Made by a program: the position numbers and the translations under genes. Below the pieces are notes generated by a model, which was given only the letters and a program-made list of their open reading frames with translations, did not search any database and had not been told where the DNA came from. 64,000 bases of DNA from Portulaca oleracea (taxonomy: Eukaryota; Streptophyta; Magnoliopsida; Caryophyllales; Portulacaceae): contig CM055877.1 in the NCBI GenBank assembly GCA_029582165.1, forward strand, positions 4,260,023-4,324,022, given 5' to 3'. Every line of letters starts with the position of its first letter. Within the stretch, counting starts at the first letter, position 1. This document shows positions 60,106 to 64,000 of the stretch, piece by piece.

Positions 60106-62131
60106 TTAATGATTTGCATGCCCCAGCAGAGTGAGGAGGAACTTCTTGTAGTCTCCAGAAGTTTCCTTCGCGACAGCATCCTCGAGGGTGACGCTGTTCC
60201 TTTTGTAGAAGATTTCCTTGATCTCACCCAGGTCTCTTTCCGTCCTCGTCACCACCACTCTTGTCAGCGCATCCTCGTCAGTCCCACGCTTGTGAATGGC
60301 ATCGCTCAGTACCTGATTTCGAACAAATATTGTTAGAGTATGAAACCATTCTTGGACCTTCTCAACAGTCAGTTTAAGTTTTTGGTTGTGTCGGTCAATC
60401 ATACCCACACTAAAGTCATGACTGAACATGGTTTGAACAATGTGATCAGTTCCTGCTTTCAAGCAAAACAGGTTCACACCCAACACATGACACAACACTC
60501 TTTGAAAAATGTGACCAGTTCAGACCTAACAAACTGGTTGGACCCACTGAACATTTTCACACTAAATACATGACAGTACATCTAGTCATATACTAAGCAA
60601 ATGATTGCTTACCCATTGAGCATGTCAAGAATGTAGACCCATTGGTCAAGCAAATTTCAACTTATACAGAGTTAGATCAATTTCGGGTCGGGATCAAAAT
60701 CTGAGTTTTGGTGCTTTGGATTTCAGGGCTGAGATAATTACCTTCTCAAGGTACTTCTTGGGGGACTTGAGGCATCGGATTGCGATTTGGAGCGCACTGA
60801 CAAAGTCCTTGTCTTGATCACCAGCCAAGCTCTGGAGTGATGATACAAGACAGTTTTAAACAATCAGATGACAGTAAATTGTGCATGAAACAACTGTCAA
60901 CACACAAATTGACACTATCTGAAGCTCTACCTTAGCAATGGGAGTGCCATAGACATCTCTAAAGCGGTAAAATGTCGCAACAAGCTGAGTCTTGCTCCTG
61001 GTTGTCAGAATCCTGACAACCTCATCATGGTTGTAATCCTTTTCTTTGAAGCATCCATGGAGGACCTCAGCCTCAGCTTCGGCTAACTTCTTGTCAGACA
61101 CATCAGTCTCGTACCTGTAAACACTCACCAGCAGAAGCAGTAGCTGCAATTGCACACACATACATACAGTTTCAGACATCAGTAAACTCTGACAATGTCA
61201 AAACCAAACAGATTCAGTTAAAATGGCAAGGATGAAAGGGGTGAGGTATGTTTGTTTGCCTTGCGAAGATCGCCGGAGAAATGAGAGGCGACATCTTCCT
61301 CCAAGCTGTGCTTGTAGCGAGCCTGATACGCCCTCTTGAACGCCAACTGCTCCTCAGCAGAAGGAATGCAAGCGAGCTCGATGATCACTCGATAGTCTGA
61401 TTTCTTGAGGGCCACATTGGCTAGAACTGCCTCCCTGTCCAAAGGGTCCAACATCCACCTATACACAGCTCTCTGCATTTCATACATTAAGATTTTATCA
61501 TGCCCATGATCAGATCAAGTTTCATAAAAGTCACAAACTTTCTCAAGTTAATACATACAATTTTCAGAATCATACCCATGATAGTCAACTACCCAGATGA
61601 TGAATAAGATTAGATGAGAGAAACAAACCTCAAAATCACCAGAAAGTTCCTTCTCAAATCTCTTGATGAGATTTTCATTGTATTGACTTTCATAAGCCTC
61701 TTTGATGAGCCTCCTCTGCTCAGCATTTCTGTGACCAATCACTTCTATGACCCCCTTCTCATCTGTTCCCCATCCTACACATACATCCCCACCAAATTCA
61801 TTCATTACTTTCTTCTTTTCAGATCAAATTCAAGTGTATGAAGTATGAACAAAAGAAAAACAGCACACATGAAAGTACACATGAATGCACAACAGAAACA
61901 ATTCAACAACACCCAGATGGTTGTTGGTAAGATCAAAGTCTGATCCCAGAAGATCAAGATACTTTTTTTTGTGGGTGGCCATGAAAAAGAAGGAAGATCA
62001 AAAGAGAATGCAAATGAAGAAGAAGAAGAAGAAGAAGAAGAAGAAGAAGAAGAAGAACCTTGGACAGCTTTCCTAAGGGCTTCAGCATCAGCAAGAGGAT
62101 CACAGTGGGGAGGAGCAATTAGGGTGGCCAT
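60106..62131 (-). CDS. Annexin, plant annexin D8-like
   Basis: Six exons on the minus strand: 62131-62059, 61774-61629, 61472-61260, 61143-60931, 60831-60742, 60312-60106. The phases join to 313 residues, standard for plant annexins. Four annexin repeats are seen. Repeat 1 has the calcium site GWGTDE (residues 25-30) with acidic partner in SGDFE near 71; repeat 2 ([14 protein letters not shown] end) and repeat 3 lack the G-x-G-T loop; repeat 4 has [11 protein letters not shown] (253-263) and [13 protein letters not shown]. The family binds membrane phospholipid in a Ca2+-dependent way. Best recalled match is Arabidopsis ANN8 (SPxxDAE start, ETSGDYKxFLLxLLGH end). The third intron uses a GC donor (AAG/GCAAAC). 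Confidence 0.93.
62016..62057. repeat. (GAA)n microsatellite at the annexin intron 1 donor
   Basis: About 14 GAA units on the plus strand, so CTT/TTC units on the transcript, beginning right at the GT of the exon 1 splice donor (GTTCTTCTTC). The donor therefore lacks the usual AAGT context. Confidence 0.95.
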
Positions 62132-62206
62132 CTCACACTCTCAAATAATTGTTGTTTTAGCTTGCTTTGATGATTGTCTTAACAACAAAGCCCCAATGCC
62201 ATGCCC

Positions 62207-62214
62207 TTTTTATA
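62207..62214 (-). promoter_or_regulatory. TATA box of the annexin gene
   Basis: TATAAAAA on the minus strand, 76-83 bases before the annexin ATG. This fits a short leader of roughly 45-50 bases. Confidence 0.65.
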
Positions 62215-62509
62215 CTGCTGGAAAAGGGTTTTCCAGCTGCCTCCCAATGCCAAAAAATATCACTGATTTTCTTTTCTTTATTTGAAAATTTTTGAATGAA
62301 AATGTTGTGAATTTTGAATGGGGGTAGGTTGTTGTTACAGAATACAGAGCTGTACTGAAGTCAACAGTGAATGAACATGGTAGTGGGTGAAAACGAGAGG
62401 TGATGACATTTGGAAAGGAGAAGGACAGAGGGGAGCGTCCAATAACAGTAAAAAATCGACCGTAAATAGAAGTAAATAATGTCCTACCCACCTCATTATA
62501 TACAAATTA

Positions 62510-62764
62510 GGCCCTCTTGTTTTAAACGGTTGGTTGCGCTATGGTGCAGTGCGGTGTGGTAGAATTATGGTGGAATGTGATGAGTTATTGGTAAGTTATG
62601 GTGAGTTTTGTTTTTTATAAATGTAAATTGTATTGGTAAATGTGAAAAAGTTGATTGTGGTGGGTTATGGTAAATTGTGGTGAATTGATATGTTGTCGTG
62701 GGATCTGACAAAGTGCAGAGTGTTGTGACACCGCAGCCAACCAGCCGTATAAAAGAACAGGACC
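62510..62764. mobile_element. PIF/Harbinger-like MITE, G/T-rich interior, copy 2
   Basis: 255 bp, flanked by TTA on both sides (62507-62509 and 62765-62767). Ends GGCCCTCTTGTTTTAAACGG and, on the minus strand, GGTCCTGTTCTTTTATACGG. The interior is built of GTGGTGAATT and GGTAAATTGTGG words, like the element at 53376. It sits about 380 bp upstream of the annexin start. Confidence 0.82.
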
Positions 62765-62784
62765 TTAGAGGAGAGCATCTTAAC

Positions 62785-62845
62785 AAAAACCAAAACCAAA
62801 ACCAATACCAATACCAATACCAATACTAATACTAATACTAATACT
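62785..62845 (+). repeat. Hexamer repeat AACCAA to CAATAC to TAATAC
   Basis: Three successive runs of a 6-bp unit that changes stepwise from CAAAAC to CAATAC to TAATAC along the tract, about ten units in all. Confidence 0.9.
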
Positions 62846-63360
62846 GAAATCTCATTTAAGCAAGGAATGGAGGGGTCGAATGTATCAGTCTTACCTTTAA
62901 ATTTTGTAATTTAGAAAGATTGGTTCTAATTAAACTAAAATTTAGAAATCGTTCATAACCTAATATATCATGGAAGCAGATGGGGTTTACTGAGATATTT
63001 TACTTTAATCTATTACAATATAAGGATGTGTTAGGTGGACAATATTTCAAAGTTAAGTGGTATTTTTGACAAGTTTTCAATGTTATGTTACGTAGTTGAC
63101 AAATTTAAAAGTTTAATGACAAAATTGACAAAAGTTGAAAATTATATGATATAAAAATAATTTAACTCTAAAGACACCGTACTAATTACACAGAAATTAA
63201 CCATAATCTAAATACAGAAGCCAAATGAGACCGAATCCACAAGCAAAATACAAAAGCCAAATGAGACTAAATCCCAAATAATGAATCAAATATATATACT
63301 TCTCACCAATCACAATCTCGAGTATTTTACTATTTTAATTAGGCCTCATCAAAATATACT
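62846..63360 (+). other. Intergenic, no gene seen
   Basis: AT-rich DNA upstream of the annexin gene with two partly repeated phrases (GACAAATTTAAAAG, CCAAATGAGAC near 63222 and 63259). Nothing else recognised. Confidence 0.6.
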
Positions 63361-63607
63361 ACAGATGGCAGAATTTCGTCCGACTCGGAAAAACCGAGTC
63401 TAGATATAGATTTTTCGATCAAATTTTGATATTGACCGAATATTTGGATATAAAAAAAAAAAAATTTCTATTGTCCGAATCCGATTTTAGTTTCGTTCGA
63501 ATTGTCCTACCTGGTCCGACCCGAAATAAAACCGGGTCCAAATATGAATTTCTCGTCCGAATTTTGACATTGACTGAATTTGTCCAACCCGAATTTTCGC
63601 CAGCGCT
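63361..63607 (-). mobile_element. Mutator-like MITE, AGCGCTGGC family, copy 2 (inverted)
   Basis: Read on the minus strand it starts AGCGCTGGCGAAAATTCGGG and follows the copy at 54209 through GACGAGAAATTCAT, CCGGTTTTATTTCGGG and ACAATTCGAACGAA. It is flanked by AAAATATACT (63351-63360) and AAAAGATACT (63608-63617), a 10-bp duplication with one mismatch. Confidence 0.8.
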
Positions 63608-63759
63608 AAAAGATACTAATGAATTTTTTTATATGACAAATTTTTATAAATATTTGATAATTTTAAAAAATATTAATAAATTTTATAATAATATTAATAA
63701 ATTTTATAATCAATAGTGATGAATTTAAAAATAAAAAAATAATACAAGTGGTGTACCAT

Positions 63760-64000
63760 TAGGCTATCCACATTGGTGTCCTTGGGATTGGGGGATGAGT
63801 GGGGTATGAATAGTGGAAATAGTATTATTTTAATGGGTGTTGGGGTATGATATTGTTAATGGTGTCCTTGGAGTTGGGGGATGAGGTGAGGGATAAGTGG
63901 GGTAGAGAGTAATATTTTATTAGATTATGGGACCCACATGTAGAGTATAATTGTTTTCTTATTTTGTATTGGACTATATTTATTTTCTACAATGATGAAA
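63760..64000. mobile_element. Candidate MITE cut by the window end
   Basis: The start AGGCTATCCACATTGGTGTC resembles plant MITE ends of the GGCTCTCCACA type. The phrase GGTGTCCTTGGRRTTGGGGG is repeated at about 63775 and 63861. The right end is outside the window. Confidence 0.4.

Noticed and set aside
61977..62058. Serine-rich extension of annexin exon 1
   Set aside because: It is translation of the CTT repeat in intron 1; annexins continue with GWGTDE from the next exon.
1..64000. tRNA, rRNA and other structured RNA genes
   Set aside because: I found no cloverleaf with conserved A and B boxes and no rRNA segment by eye; the only tRNA-related word is the retrotransposon primer site.

Overview
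This is nuclear DNA from a flowering plant, most likely a eudicot. The evidence is introns of 0.1 to 5 kb with GT-AG borders, AT-rich non-coding DNA, plant-type protein families (OSCA/CSC1 channel, F-box/FBD protein, annexin), and a dense load of plant LINE, chromovirus-like LTR and MITE insertions. I cannot name the species. All exon structures are hand-read from splice borders and remembered family alignments; nothing was computed.

Layout. 1152-11947 (+): 12 coding exons of the spliceosomal helicase Aquarius (AQR/EMB2765), about 1378 residues; its N-terminus lies left of the window. 13506-28748 (+): a complete 10-exon CSC1-like/OSCA2-type channel gene of 711 codons. One 5.3 kb intron of this gene holds a foldback element and a 2.75 kb solo LTR with a perfect 5-bp target duplication. 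29281-45427: a transposon island with an old LINE fragment carrying a MITE, a larger decayed RNase H-bearing LINE (about 30240-35670), and a nearly intact but internally gutted gypsy LTR element (35771-45427; LTRs 3349 and 3326 bp; target duplication GAATG). 47069-52935 (+): an 11-exon Integrator subunit 9 homologue (691 codons). 56936-58730 (+): an F-box/FBD-type gene in 3 exons. 60106-62131 (-): a 6-exon annexin closest to plant annexin D8, with one GC-AG intron.

Small elements are dense between and inside the genes. There are three PIF/Harbinger-like MITEs with TAA/TTA target duplications, two or three Mutator-like MITEs with 9-10 bp duplications, a three-copy family with a GGAGCAYGTGCTCC core, Stowaway-like copies, and a 1.6 kb foldback element (about 54930-56520) with GC-rich hairpin modules.

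The five genes are ordinary housekeeping or family genes with no evident joint pathway: RNA processing (AQR, INTS9), membrane mechanics and calcium (OSCA, annexin), and ubiquitin targeting (F-box). I found no operon-like or defence-like new system. The least explained structure is the GC-rich hairpin element at 54930-56520.
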